A stretch of DNA of 64,000 nucleotides, taken from positions 3,219,001 through 3,283,000 of the forward strand of contig OZ037765.1 in NCBI GenBank assembly GCA_964035545.1, read 5' to 3'. Source of the stretch: Bugula neritina. Lineage: Eukaryota; Bryozoa; Gymnolaemata; Cheilostomatida; Bugulidae. Made by a program: the position numbers and the translations under genes. Shown one piece after another: positions 52,060 to 64,000 of the stretch. The notes beneath the pieces are model-generated. The model saw only the letters and a list, made by a program, of their open reading frames with translations, made no database searches and was not told the origin of the DNA. How positions within the stretch are numbered: the stretch's first letter is position 1; each line of letters begins with the position of its first letter.

Positions 52060-52145
52060 TCCCGTGAACCAGATTTGAACTGGTGACCTAAGGATTTCTA
52101 GTTGACAACTACAGTCCTCCGCTCTACCAACTGAGCTATCACGGG
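52060..52145 (-). tRNA. tRNA-Tyr (anticodon GTA) with 13-nt intron
   Basis: Full cloverleaf on the minus strand: acceptor CCCGTGA/TCACGGG plus discriminator A, D arm TAGCTCAGTTGGTAGAGC, anticodon region GGACTGTAG, intron at 52096-52108 just 3' of the anticodon loop base as in eukaryotic tRNA-Tyr, then ATCCTTAGGTC and T arm CCAGTTCAAATCTGG. 73 nt after splicing. It decodes UAU/UAC. All stems pair, so it is taken as functional. Confidence 0.95.
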
Positions 52146-54665
52146 GTTATGGGATACAGTTCTGTATCAATACTGTATATTTCAGCAAATTATTAATGAT
52201 TTCCACTTCCACATATATATGCTATATATCTGATAAGGATATAATTGTTCCCAGATAACAGCAGATTAATATTATAGTCACTGTTATTGTCTTACAATAA
52301 TTTGACAGGATTGAAAAAATAAATAACATTCATATGTAATAACACTTTTATTTTGTGATGACATGTGATGTCATAGTATTTTCAGGCATGAGCATTTGCA
52401 AATAATTTTTCCATCTCATTAGTCAATTTAATGAATTGCTGGCTCTACATAATATATAATTATAGGCAGATTGGTTGTCATGGCAACATATAGCTCATTA
52501 GGATGACTCATTCTCAATAAGAATCTACTAACAATATTCTTAGTTAGGAAATTATTTTTGTCAATCTCCCTATATATAATAATTTAGATCTTGCACCTAA
52601 CCACATTTTCTTAACAACTCCAGTACAATTCAAAGTAAAGCTATTAAAATGATTGATTGTACATAATTAAAAACATGGAGTTCAAAGCAAGCCTGTGTAT
52701 CACAAAAAAATTATTAAAATTAGACATGCAAAATAAAAGTATATATACCTACTCACTATCAGGTTTTTCAACAGATTTGATGTATTATATATTTTGTAAA
52801 ACCAAAAATTGTTACAAGTATAATATAATATTGAACGGTATTGAAATTGAACAAAACACTTCAATTTCATTGCCTCTTAAAGCATCATAGCCACCTCTAT
52901 AAGATGGGCTGCAGAGCAATTATAGCTCTCAATAAAAATATAAATTCTTCAGCAGCTCAATAGCTAAAACTTTGTCATCGATATATGACGACAGCGATAC
53001 TTCGACTCTCAGACTATGCTGACAGAAGTAGTTGTGTCAAGTCTACTTATGTGATTATTCATTTTATTCTCTTTTTGCAAGTTGTCTTCCTTATAAACTT
53101 TAAACTGCAAAACTTTATATAAAATTTCTGCAAGAAAATTTATTGTACTTTGATAGATTCTCATAGTTTTGATGACTTTCTACATCTCTTGGCTCCTATT
53201 GTTTGTGGATATTACATAATCTCTTTATTTAAGTTTCGTGCCTAACTGCATTATTATTCTTTTCAGATTTTAGCTGGGTATGAAAAGCAACTTAATTACA
53301 ATATACAAAACAATGTTACAGTTATTCTTACTTTTTATGTTATTATAATGAAAATGTATATTTAAAAAGATTAGCAACATATTTTATGGAATATATGATA
53401 TTGTTATTGTAGTGGAATTAGTGTGAGTTTGCTCAGCTATCTTAGCGATATTAAGAACCTTTAAAGAAAAGCTTTCTACAGCCCAGTCAGTGCTTCAACA
53501 AACTATATATAATAGTTTACTTGCCACAAACAATAGCAAAACTTAGTTTCCGCTATAGTTTACATACCGTTCACAAAGTTTTTATGCATATAAATAATTA
53601 AAATAATTGCACTGCATAATTTTCTAAATACATATAATTATACTAAGCAAACCAGATGTTTATAGGAATTAAATTTAGATTAAAAAATAAGTTTAAATTT
53701 AAAAAATTAGGATTAGAAAATGTTGAACAACGCATCAGCAAAATTGTCTTTTTTTCCACACATTTTGCAAAAAGTGTAGACTACATGATTAAATAGAGCT
53801 TTTAGAAGTCACTGCTTGCCAAAATATTATTATTCTTCTGCTGTTGGGTGTCTCAGAAAAAGGCTACATTATATGTTTACTAGTGATAGTATACAAACAT
53901 TACTTGTGAAAAATATTATAATATAATACCTTAAGCACATATCAAGCTTTAACATGACATAAAATGAAATTTTATACTTTTATAACTTGAAAAGCTAAAT
54001 ATTTGACTAATAGAGTGAAACTTTAAACAAATGCTAATTTATATTACCTATTATATAATATACTTTTATGACTTACCAATATGGCTAAAAATAATTAATG
54101 TATGATGCATACTGTTTGTAATAACCCAGTTGCATATATACTACTGGAAACTATATTATATTTTATTTATACAGTAAAACATTAAACAAATGCAAATTTA
54201 CATTATCATATTATTAGCGGTATATTGTGTATGGGTTAGAATTATAGAGGTAGTTTATTTGGTGTTAGAAATGTAACACAACACATAAAAAAAATTTAAA
54301 TCTAATTTCCAATGTGCTTCGCATACTTTTTTGTAAATTAATTTGAATGTAATGTATAAGTGTATCTAACTGAAGTCCAAAAATCCAAATTGAAAACATT
54401 TATGCTGGTTACTGTAGTTGTTACTTTATAGAGATTATGTAAAAAAGTGCAAGGAGTTGATAATATATATAAGTTAAATATGATTCTTACTCATACAAAC
54501 CGAGTGTAACTAATTTGCCTGGGAATGCTGTAACTGACCCAGTTTTGATATTATGAGCTGATAGGCTACAGTTACATGCAACTTGATACAACTTGCATGA
54601 TTAGTTAAATTTACCCCAACTGATTCATGGTGCTGATAAGGTTATAACTGTTTGCAGTGAAGGAT
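52146..54665. other. Intergenic AT-rich region
   Basis: No supported gene or repeat. The open stretch at 52657-52890 (+, 77 codons) lies in AT-rich sequence and has no recognisable domain or splice context. Confidence 0.35.
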
Positions 54666-54779
54666 GTGTTAAATGCAGCACAAAGTACTTGGTCACTCAG
54701 TGCAGTGTTTGCGTACACTATTCAAACCCCTCTGAATCACTGCACCCAGTGACACCAGACTTTGTGTTGCATTTAACAC
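54666..54779. repeat. 114-bp palindromic element
   Basis: GTGTTAAATGCAGCACAAAG at the left is matched by CTTTGTGTTGCATTTAACAC at the right, and pairing continues through CAGTGCAGTG/CACTGCACC to a ~30-nt loop. It can fold into one long imperfect hairpin. Probably a small fold-back or MITE-like unit; no coding. Confidence 0.75.
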
Positions 54780-55834
54780 TCCTATCTATTTGGGTTTAGT
54801 ACTATTGCTTTTTCATGACCAAAAGATAATACAACAACAGGAAGCTCTGAACCATGTTCCATTAGAAATTATTAACAGTTTTTATAGCTACATTATTCTA
54901 GTTATGACCAGTTAAATGTCATAGTGCAAAGGAGAAGATCTTAGATGTATTCTTCCTAACAAGCTATTTGCATGTTTGTTTCCTTGACATATCTCTTTTG
55001 TTCAAACCCCAAAAGAAGACCACTATACTAAAAGAAAATCTGACGTCCAACCATTGCTGAGATTTCTTTTAAAACCTGGTCTATCTCTTTAGAACGGTTG
55101 TTTTTATAGCAGAATATTTTTTCAAAAGGGTTGTTTTGTTAATTCATTTAGCAAAATACCTCAATCAACGCTATAAGCTGTAGCTTTTGCAATAAATATG
55201 AGTCAAAGATGTGAGTTGGTGACAGACTTATACAGGGCTGTATACAGCCCATGTGACATTCTTTTTACATTATTATTAGATATGAGACTAAATTATGACT
55301 AGTGATATTATGTGGCTTTTCATTATAGTTTTATGTTTACATTGACAACTATATATTATTAAATAAGACAACTGAACTTAAATTGAAATGTACACAAAGT
55401 AAAACACAGTTTATTATTGATTTGAAAGACCTAACATAAACATAATAGCCTTGTTCGGAAATAATTTTGATCTAAAATTCTATAATAAAATACAGAAATT
55501 GACAAATTATTATTTAAAGAATTGACAATGGTAGACTATGATAAAACAATCAAAATAAATATTAGCATTTGAAACCTTGGCATTATAAAACATTGGATAT
55601 TGTAACTTACTGTAATCATGGTATGTATCATTCACTTAACGTTACCAAATGCAAAATAATAGTAAAACCATTATTTTTAATAAATAAAAATAAGTTTAAA
55701 ATTCAAAACCATTATACACACCAGTGTGTAATTTGAGACAGCACTATGCATCGCCTAATGATTCACCTGTCAGGCATGGAGTACATAAAATTTGTATCTC
55801 AAATTGTTTTCAGTGTTATTTTCAAAAATATTTT
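54780..55834. other. Region between the palindrome and receptor D
   Basis: About 1 kb with no supported gene; contains the 3' flank of receptor D. Confidence 0.35.
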
Positions 55835-56166
55835 CTATGCTTGAGTAGTTTTATAGCAGAGTGCTTCCGCATCACTTCTTGGTTTTTCCGAAAGGTTAAC
55901 TTCTTCATACTCAAGGTCATCTAATGTATCCAGAGAATTTGCAATCTCATATTCAGCACTTTGTTCCGATACGCCAGGTACAGTGGCATGTATTTCACTC
56001 GCCATGAGTGACAATCCAACTTCTTCATATTCAAGATTAGGCTGAGTTCTATTCTCTCCAGACTCAGTACCAGAAGATCTTCTCACCAACACCACAATAA
56101 TAATCACTACGAGTATAATGATGATGAAACTCATTGGAACACCAACTGCTACTCCAACCACCCAGC
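55835..56166 (-). CDS. Receptor D last exon: TM segment and tail with two ITIM-like motifs
   Basis: TM segment (GVPMSFIIIILVVIIIVVLV) then RR and a ~75-residue tail. LEYEEVGL and LEYEEVNL both fit the ITIM consensus (I/V/L/S)xYxx(L/V/I); EYEIA and CYKTT are extra tyrosines. In the first 30 codons it is very close to the receptor C exon; the tail is different, implying exchange or fast change of the signalling part. Confidence 0.7.
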
Positions 56167-59100
56167 CTGTCAGTATAGAAAAGAAAGTACAAACACAGAC
56201 AAAATCATTTTTTATATAATTGCAAGAGGTCCAGTAGTTGAAACCTGTCATGTGACACTGAGAGCAAAGTATTTGATGAAAACGATTCCTGTATTGAAAC
56301 AATACTTGGTTCCGTGACAAAAATATAAAAACATAATCTCTATGGCAGGTGCTGTTAGACTTCGAGCAATATAAGCACAAGTAAACAGCTATAGTACATT
56401 TTTTATAAGCGCTAGCATATACCTTGAGTTGGTAGTTTACAGATAGGAGGATTGTCAGACCATTCTCCTTTACCATCTTTAAGTTGACATGTGATGATTG
56501 CAGGACCTTGTCTTGTATATCCTTCTTTGCAGAAGTAAAACACAGTTGAGTTTAAATTCCAAATATCATTAGACACTTGTGTTACAGCATTTCTCACAGG
56601 AGATGGTTCAGAGCATCTGATTGGTTGAAGTTTTGTTGGAGTACGGCTAGCATCTAAGGAAAATGTGCTGCACAATGAGTATAACTCTGTATATACTATA
56701 GTACATATTATACATAGCATCTCTCACAGAAGATGGTTCGGGGCATCTGATTGGTTGAAGTACGGGTTGAGGTACAGATAGAATTTATGAAACATTTGTT
56801 GTAAGTTAAGAATTCTCTTCATGCAATATATACAGAAATACATGACGCCATACATACTTGAAAAAATAACTTCTACTCACATTTACTAGTTGTGTATATT
56901 TCCTGCCATATTACATTCTCATGTCCATCTAGTAGTTTCACTTTAATAGTCAGTTCAAAGGTTACACCTTGCTGCTTAGTGAAAGTCCATGGTCCTTCCT
57001 TTCTCTGATTGGATAATTGTCCACTTCCATAAGCTAATGTAACACCGAATACACAGCCACCAGCTTCCTGTTACAGAGAATGAAGTATTTGTAATTAGAT
57101 TTTTAGGTGTTATCATAGCATAACTAACCTATACATAACTAATAAACACAAGCATGAATTACACTATAACTTGATATTACAAGAAATTAACATACATTAC
57201 TTACATATTGCTATTAAGCAAAGGAATGAAGTGGTGTGATGTTACTACTATAACTTACTGCATAGCTGTAGTCTTGTACAAAGTATGTATATGTAAAGTT
57301 GTGAATTATATTTATAAATACCATTTGGTATTATAATAAGAAACTTAAACCATCTTAATTGCTAGTTAAAAGGTCTGCAAGACTATTGGCACCACTCCAA
57401 CTATATGTAATTTAGAAGCATTGACAAAATTGTGATTACAAATTATATTCTGAGCAAATATATTTTGTCATTCAAATATAAAAAAAATACAAGATAAAAA
57501 AATAGACTTACTAGTGAAGGTACAAACACAGTAATTATTTTCTCTTGTTCTGGTTCCAGAATCCCACTTTCTGTTATGATAACATAATCAGGTGTTAATT
57601 TTCCTCTTTCTAAAATAGTTAAAACTTAAAACTAATGGCAGTGTTTTCACTGAATTCAAAGATAGGTAACTAAGATAATTATAATTCGGAGTAGACAACT
57701 CAACAAGTTCATAAACATTTTACACAGACAGTTTCTATAAGGAACAACACTTATGTACCTAAATATTTCTTCTCATACATTGTAAGTAGGTAGTAAATAC
57801 TCAAAATATAGCGAATACAAGGTAGCAAATACTCATACCTGCACAGAATAGAGAGTTGACTGTATAAACATCTTGTATTAACTCTTCACCATTATAATTT
57901 CTCACAGTAGATACTCTAGCATAGTAAGGTTGTTGCATATTCAGATTACTAATCACAGTCTCTCTGTAGTCTATAGAAACTAATTTAGAGCTTATTATTT
58001 CTCACAGTAGATACTCTAGCATAGTAAGGTTGTTGCATATTCAGATTACTAATCACAGTCTCTCTGTAGTCTATAGAAACTAATTTAGAGCTTATTATTG
58101 TGTTGAAGTTGGAGTTGTCTGAACATTCTATTTTAAAATGTGTAGTTGTGAGCTCCTGATTGGGTGTAGTAGCTGGAAATTTCCAAATAATTCTGATTTC
58201 TCCTGATGACACATTCATGTGAGAAAGTACTGGGTCTTCAGACAACTTTAGAATTTCTAAAAAAACAAAACGATGGTACCCAATTTATAGAACAATTGAG
58301 AACAATTTTTACTTTGACATTATTACGTAACATACAAAAGAAATTTTTTAAATTTTATTTCACATATCAGTCCATTGAATTATCCAACAGAAATTCTGCA
58401 TACAAATAATGATAATTATCAAATGAAATAAGTAAATATAATTTTACTGGTGTGTACTATCCATTAGAAGAAAATTTTTAAATTATGCAGCAATGTTGAT
58501 TTCCCATAGCAGAGTAAATGCTATTGAGCTAATTATAAGCTAGCAAAAACAATTTGATTTGAAATAAATTTTGTATGCATAGAATCCAATCTTATTATTA
58601 TAAGAATTGAGCAGCTTGCTATACTTTAAAATTAAAATAAAAAATATACTTAGAATACATCATGATAGTAACATAGTTTATAAAATGCATGTTAAATTTA
58701 TTGAACAAGTTGTTGAAATCTGTTGAATAGAAATGTTGTATAAGTGTACCATGTTGTTATAGGATAATTTAGGCTTCTTAGGTGAACATTAGACAATCGA
58801 ATTGTCAATATAACCATTATTTTTAGGCTTCACTTTCAAAGCAGTTAAACTATCTAGTACTAAAATAAAAAGAATGAGCCACATCATAAAATATGCAATT
58901 ATGTCATATTATATCTGAGCTATGCATCCATAATTAATTAAGATAGTTTCAACTGTCATGTAAACTTTGTAATAGAATGTCGCTATTGGCAAACACAAAT
59001 GACGAGAAAATAGATACAAACGGCATTCTTGGGTTCAAGACTGATATAGCATGGACACACTAAACTAACTAGACTTGCCAGGTAATTAAAGCATTTTACT

Positions 59101-62100
59101 ACAAACCTCATTTAAATATAGAGTGAAATTTAATGACAAAAAACTTTCAACAATTTATTAAGCAGTAAAAAGATAATTATAGTCACTATTATAGTTTAAC
59201 CTAAACTATAAGTGTAATTTACCAATCAGTTAAGCTGTTACCTGCTATGTAGGCTCTCAGTGCTACTGCTCTACGTTCTTGTTTAACATCTGAATATGTG
59301 AGTCTGTCTACTCTGTATTCTTCATAGCTACGTCGACGTATATGAGCAGAAGAATCTTGCAGCATGTTAAATCTAAATGAGACGAGGTTACCTTTACAAC
59401 CAGATATACTCCAGTTTTCTACATACAGAGCAAGAAAGTCTCCTTTTCTAACTACTTCTGTAGAGTTCTGTACAAACTGGAATCTGATTCCTCCTGTAGA
59501 TGCATCTTCAGGTGTGAGTAGAGTTTCTGTAATCAGATTGAATACAGCAAAGTTACCCTCTCCTGTCTGTCTCCAGATAGCAGCGTATGAGTCACAGTAG
59601 TCAGTAGAAAAACCAATCATATACTTCCAGCCAACTAAATACCCGTCTGCTTCTATCTTATAGTTGAAGAGTAACATGAAAGCATACAAAGCTGATCCAT
59701 AATTTATTATCTTTGTGTTGGTTGTACTGTCAGAGTTATCTGAAAGAATAATATATTTCTAAGAATTATAAGTGCTTTATGAATATTTAAAAAATGCAAA
59801 TAGCACTTTGAACTATCAGACTCTATATAACTATCTGATTCAAATTGCAGATATTAATTTGAAGCAAATTATAACCGTTATGGTGCCGAAATGATCATCG
59901 AATCATTAAGTAGTTTTAACTTTCATATTTAGTAGATTTAAATCTTTATAATAAAAATCTTTATCTATAGTCGTTAACTTTTGTACTTTAGGTATAGTGA
60001 CCTGCAAGTTATCTGCAAGTTGTTTTAAAAGCCTGTAAGTTAAAATAGAATAAAATCAAAATGATTTGTACAAAGTATCATTTTCGCATTGTGCAAGTTT
60101 TTGTAACGAAAAAAAGAATATAATACAGGGACTTGTAATATAAACAAAATATTACCTTTAATTGGCATTGTGTAGTCTTACAAGATGCAAATGCAGAGAA
60201 TTTGCAGTTTCGAGAAAGCGAAATTTCCTATGCTAAGAAGATTCAGAATAATTTTCTAAACATATAACACTGGAAACTGTACTACTCAGGTGTAAAATAT
60301 ATAGCTCAATGTTTTCTGTTGCGCTCAAGCTAAAAAATGTTTTGCGTGGGTACATATTGAAATATATATGTTATAAAATGCACAAACAATTGACCAACCC
60401 AGAAACTAGATTTCGTTATGTTTCTCTTTATATGAACGTTAACAACTTATTATCTAATGTGATATATTGTGTCAACAAGAAAAAGTAATCACGCATTTAT
60501 TTTTATCACTTTAGCATTTGCATGAAGTCAAGTTATTCACTAAGAAATTCTGTTTAAAATAATGGTTAGAGTAAAAAATAAATTAAGCTTATATTTATAG
60601 AAGCCAGAGTATAACGTATTGCAAAGTATTACTGAGGTTGTAAGTATTTTTGCTCTTATTAGTGAAATTATTTGCATGGCGCAGATATAAAATATTAAAC
60701 AAAAAAAGAACATTCCTTTTATTATAGCTGGAATCGGATAGAACTATAACTCATAACTATAATTATGGCCATTGATAAATCTGTTTGAGACGTCACCAAT
60801 ATGTAGGTAGCAAGACCATTATGTAAATTGTTTTTGTAGAAGAGAGCTGAGGCCAGAAATTGTATTATATACGCTGTTTTCAATGCCAAAATACTTATTT
60901 GTAGTGAAGTTTCCCTTTCTATATGGGTCATTCCACGCCAACTCAACAAGGTTTTTGAGGATTTTCACGGACCTGTCTCACATTTTTTCGAGACTCTAGT
61001 AGGCCTATGGTATTCCAAAACATGTCATTGTTTGCAATTGAAAAATATCAAATATTAGCCCTTAACTCCTAATAGTTTTGGAGTTATGGCACTTTTTGTG
61101 AGCAGAGGTTGGTAAAAAATTGGTACATTTTTCATAGGTTTCGATACCAGAGGTCAACTTCAAGGATTTATATCTCGGAGACTATTCAAGACAAACTTTT
61201 CATACTTTCATGGATAGAAGTTTTACATGATTTTATTCAAATTAAAGCAAAAAATCTGCCATATAAGTGTTGACAGAAATTCCCTGTTGCATTACGTTTT
61301 TAGGTCAAAAATTTGGTAATTTTTCAAAATAGTCAATTTTCCGGCACTTAAAACTCACCATTTACAAATAGCTATGATCTTGATATTTTAACACCTAAAA
61401 TTTATATATCATATATATCACATTAGAAAAGTTTCAGCTTTTTACTGGCATAAATTTTATCACAATTGCTTGTTGAAATCCTAAAATTTTGAAATTATGT
61501 ACTATTTCATGAGGAGAAAACTCAATGTGGGTATAAATGAATTTTTTTTAAAATGATTTCATTTAAAAGATGTTGGTATATATTATGTTATATTAAAAAC
61601 TGAACGTTTGTATATTGTTCCTTCATGGAAAAGATTTGGGTTTAATTTTTTTCGAATTTCGCCTTTATTTAAAACTACATTTTATACAGTTGCTGAAACA
61701 TACTATATATATTATATTATATTATATATTATCTGCAATCATTTTCACAACATTTAAATTTAATTTGGATATCAGTAATTATTGTACTTCATAAAAGTGA
61801 TTAAACTAAGTTCATTTTAGGTAAAACCAGTAAACGATTACAATTTGAAAGCACAATAGATTTTGAAAAATTACCGAACTTTTTGACTTAAAAACGTAAC
61901 GCAACAGAAAATTTTTGTCAACACTTATGGCAGATTTTTTATTTGAATTTGAATAAAATCATGAAGAACGTTCATCCATAAAAGTATGAAAGATTTGTTT
62001 TGAATCGTCTCCGAGATATAAATCCGTGGAGTTGACCTTCGGTACCGAAACCTATGAAAAAGTGCCGATTTTTTACCAACCTTTGCTCACAAAAAGTGCC

Positions 62101-63371
62101 ATAACTACAAAACTATCAGGAATTAAGGGCTAATATTTGATATTTTTTTATTCCACATGTTCTGAAATACTATACTCAAATCTCAAAATCTAAATTTGAA
62201 TTTTAATATTTGTATACTATTCTTGAAACTGTTGTAAAGGTGATGATATAATAGCATCTCAAATGCATGTATGGGAGTTTCAAGTTATACAAAATAATAA
62301 ACCATATAGCTAACTTGATAAACTTATTAAGTTGATTATATGCTTCAATTTATAAAATTATGTCTTTTAACTATGGCTTACAAAGTATTAAGTTGAAAGC
62401 TCAGAGAATTCTGGTTTAGTTATGAATTCAGTGGGACATAATATGATGTAAGTAAGTGATGGTTAGACAGTTATGCAAGATAGTAGAAGTCAAAAGATAT
62501 GGCCCAACACATGACTATACATTAACTCTATAAAGTGAAAGTGTAAGAATATTATTATTCAAAACAATTTCAAGCATTGTCATAATTTGAGTAGTTCATG
62601 AATGAGTGAAGCAAGTATAAACCCTTTTTGAGACTTGAAGAATTGGCTTTGTTTACCTATAGAGTAAATTCAGAGTAGAATCTTCAATGACTTCTAAAGA
62701 AACATTGATTATTCATGACGAATGAATAATAGATTTACATACTGCATAAGTTAGACTAAATGCATGTAAAATGTCTAGCCCATATACATATGGGAAAGAG
62801 ATATAGATTCGCCATGTACAATCTATATCTATATTGCAACTGCATGGCCACATGCTATATGTGATCTTGCAAGTAATAAATGACTTGGAAGCAAAATTAA
62901 CAAAACAATCTAAGGATGGGTAAAGTTTTGAAAATTAGAAAAAAAGGAATGAAACTGTATTAAAGGATTGCTCAATCTTAGTTTATTACAATCACATTAT
63001 AATTATGAACTATAATCTAATCTGTATGCAAACAATTGTGACTTTGCAAAGGGATATGTGCCTAGAAAACAGCTTTTCAAAATTCCAATTTTGAGGGAGG
63101 TACGTACCTGAATACCAAAGAGGGAGATTAAAGTACTGATAGTCTGTATTTACTTCTGGCGTCACTTCAGTATCATCTGATCTCTTGTTGACAATCTCAC
63201 ATTGATCTCCACTCATTGACTTCACTATAGAACTACAGGTATTAGGGATGCCTTCATCTTGTAAACAGAAACTCATACAGTCTCTGAGGTCTGATGTACT
63301 TGTCTGGTTGTACTTTTGTACTCCACTGTCTAGATAGTAACCTCTAGTAGCTGTCCATGGCTGCCATATTC
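55835..63371 (-). CDS. Receptor D: tandem paralogue of receptor C, 5' end outside window
   Basis: Exons leftwards: 63108-63371 (PAN), 59242-59739 (unrecognised domain), 57839-58256 (FN3-like), 57512-57609, 56881-57067, 56423-56653 (one sushi), 55835-56166 (TM and tail). Exon lengths equal those of receptor C except for: FN3 exon 418 nt instead of 318 because of a 100-bp tandem duplication; one sushi exon instead of three; shorter tail exon. Introns also align with those of C, including near-identical flanks at 62220-64000 versus 47684-49600. The first PAN and signal exons lie to the right of the window. If the FN3 duplication is real the reading frame breaks, so the gene may be a pseudogene or need alternative splicing. 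Confidence 0.7.
56716..56765 (-). pseudogene. Fragment of a second sushi exon in receptor D
   Basis: Reads LQPIRCPEPSSVRDA on the minus strand, the start of a sushi domain nearly identical to the intact exon 56423-56653, then stops being similar. It shows that D once had, or began to gain, another sushi exon. Confidence 0.65.
57901..58100. repeat. Exact 100-bp tandem duplication in FN3-like exon
   Basis: CTCACAGTAGATACTCTAGC starts at 57901 and again at 58001; the two 100-bp units look identical. The period is not a multiple of three. Confidence 0.9.
60431..60440 (+). other. Unoccupied paralogous site of the Polinton insertion
   Basis: TATGAACGTT in receptor D corresponds to the receptor C flanks TCTGAA|Polinton|TCTGAACGTTAG. 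Alignable sequence lies on both sides (ATTGACCAACCC upstream, ACAACTTATTATCTA downstream). Confidence 0.85.
60935..62200. mobile_element. Non-coding fold-back element in receptor D intron
   Basis: Arms about 61012-61330 and 61858-62172 are inverted copies (for example AGTTATGGCACTTTTTGTGA versus TCACAAAAAGTGCCATAACT). Between them is about 500 bp of AT-rich sequence. No coding capacity. An extra ~75 bp beginning GGGTCATTCCACGCC lies outside the left arm. It occupies nearly the same point of the intron as the Tc1 fold-back in receptor C, but is unrelated to it. Boundaries are approximate. Confidence 0.65.
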
Positions 63372-64000
63372 CTGCAAAATACTCTCTATGCTAACAATGT
63401 TTGTATATTTACTAAAGCTGCAACAATGAGCAATTATATTAGAATTCTCACCTATATTCTCACCATATATCTCCACTTTGTTTTGTTCGGGTAGCAGAAA
63501 AATTGTATTAGAATAGAATTGGCTATAATCACTATTCAAATGTTTTAAAAACTATCTGACAAGAAGTGCTCAAAATTGTAGTAATTTTTCTGTCAGTGAT
63601 TATAGTCTTTATCAATACTTTTGAAAAATAACCTCAGCTAATAAATATACTAAATAATTTGAAAAAAAATTTGCTAAATGAATTCTGACAAAAATGTCTT
63701 CAGACAATTTGTAAGTTGATGTTGAAAAATAAATTTCACATTTGTTTACTTAGTAGTTTTTTCAGATTAGAAAATGTACAATAAGTTATTGGAATACAAA
63801 ACAATTAGCATTTTTAAAACTTCTAAGCACACAAAGCATATTAAATTATAGGACAATTTATCAGCAAACTTCGATCAATTTTGGAACTGCAAAAACTTTA
63901 ATAGTCTTTTAAATAGTAGATTTGTTTAGCTTGTATGACTACTAGGTTTTTAAATTTATATTAGAAGAGACTGTTCAATAAGTACTCATCGGAATTCTGT

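Noticed and set aside
52657-52890. 77-codon open frame
   Set aside because: AT-rich, no domain, no splice or promoter context.

Overview
The window is nuclear DNA of an invertebrate animal. It is AT-rich, with intron-containing genes, a tRNA-Tyr gene with an intron, tRNA-derived SINE heads, a LINE fragment, MITE-like and Tc1-like elements, and animal extracellular domains (PAN/apple, FN3-like, sushi). I cannot assign the phylum from sequence alone.

Host layout. 1-3375 (-): 5' half of a HYOU1/GRP170-type ER chaperone gene, 9 exons visible, running off the left edge. 5794-7632 and 9156-11763 (-): two tandem paralogous genes for secreted cysteine-containing proteins (297 and 299 aa) with the same four-exon structure; family not recognised. 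16094-17494 (+): intronless type II membrane sulfotransferase. 19969-50370 (-): a large receptor gene ('receptor C', 11 exons, 950 aa: signal peptide, two PAN/apple domains, an unrecognised domain, an FN3-like domain, three sushi domains, one TM segment, a tyrosine-rich tail). 52060-52145 (-): tRNA-Tyr(GUA) with a 13-nt intron. 55835 to beyond 63371 (-): a tandem paralogue ('receptor D') with one sushi exon, a tail with two ITIM-like motifs, and a 100-bp duplication that breaks one exon. C and D are similar in introns as well as exons, so D can be used as the unoccupied site for insertions in C.

Mobile DNA. The main feature is a complete 15.1-kb Polinton/Maverick, an endogenous virus-like DNA transposon, at 30220-45363 in an intron of receptor C. 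It has ~630-bp terminal inverted repeats and a 6-bp target duplication (TCTGAA). From left to right it carries a tail-fibre-like repeat protein, a small spike-like protein and a packaging ATPase (all -); then on + a zinc-ribbon/PLA2/integrase/chromodomain fusion, an array of nine hairpins, a PY-like gene, a small basic protein, a double-jelly-roll major capsid protein, a penton-like minor capsid protein, a pVI-like protein and an unknown protein; then a broken membrane protein (-), protein-primed DNA polymerase B, an adenovirus-like protease and two more spike-like proteins. Polymerase, integrase and protease are open. ATPase, both capsid genes, the PY-like gene, the membrane protein and one spike carry single lesions.

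The observations I think least described are in this element. All 14 recognisable start codons sit in TAAATG, usually TATATAAATG or TATAATAAATG, so one short motif serves as putative promoter, often as the upstream stop, and as the start codon. A short N-terminal Y-K-F-G-type peptide is shared by otherwise different fibre and spike proteins, which suggests a common virion anchor. The fibre gene's 3' end lies inside the TIR, and the opposite TIR carries a matching remnant.

Other mobile DNA: a 3.2-kb TA-flanked element with a decayed Cys-rich gene (25448-28680), a Tc1-derived fold-back element (45902-47640), an unrelated fold-back element at nearly the same place in receptor D (about 60935-62200), a MITE-like element nested in a LINE (21015-21687), SINE heads, and a perfect-ended palindrome (54666-54779).
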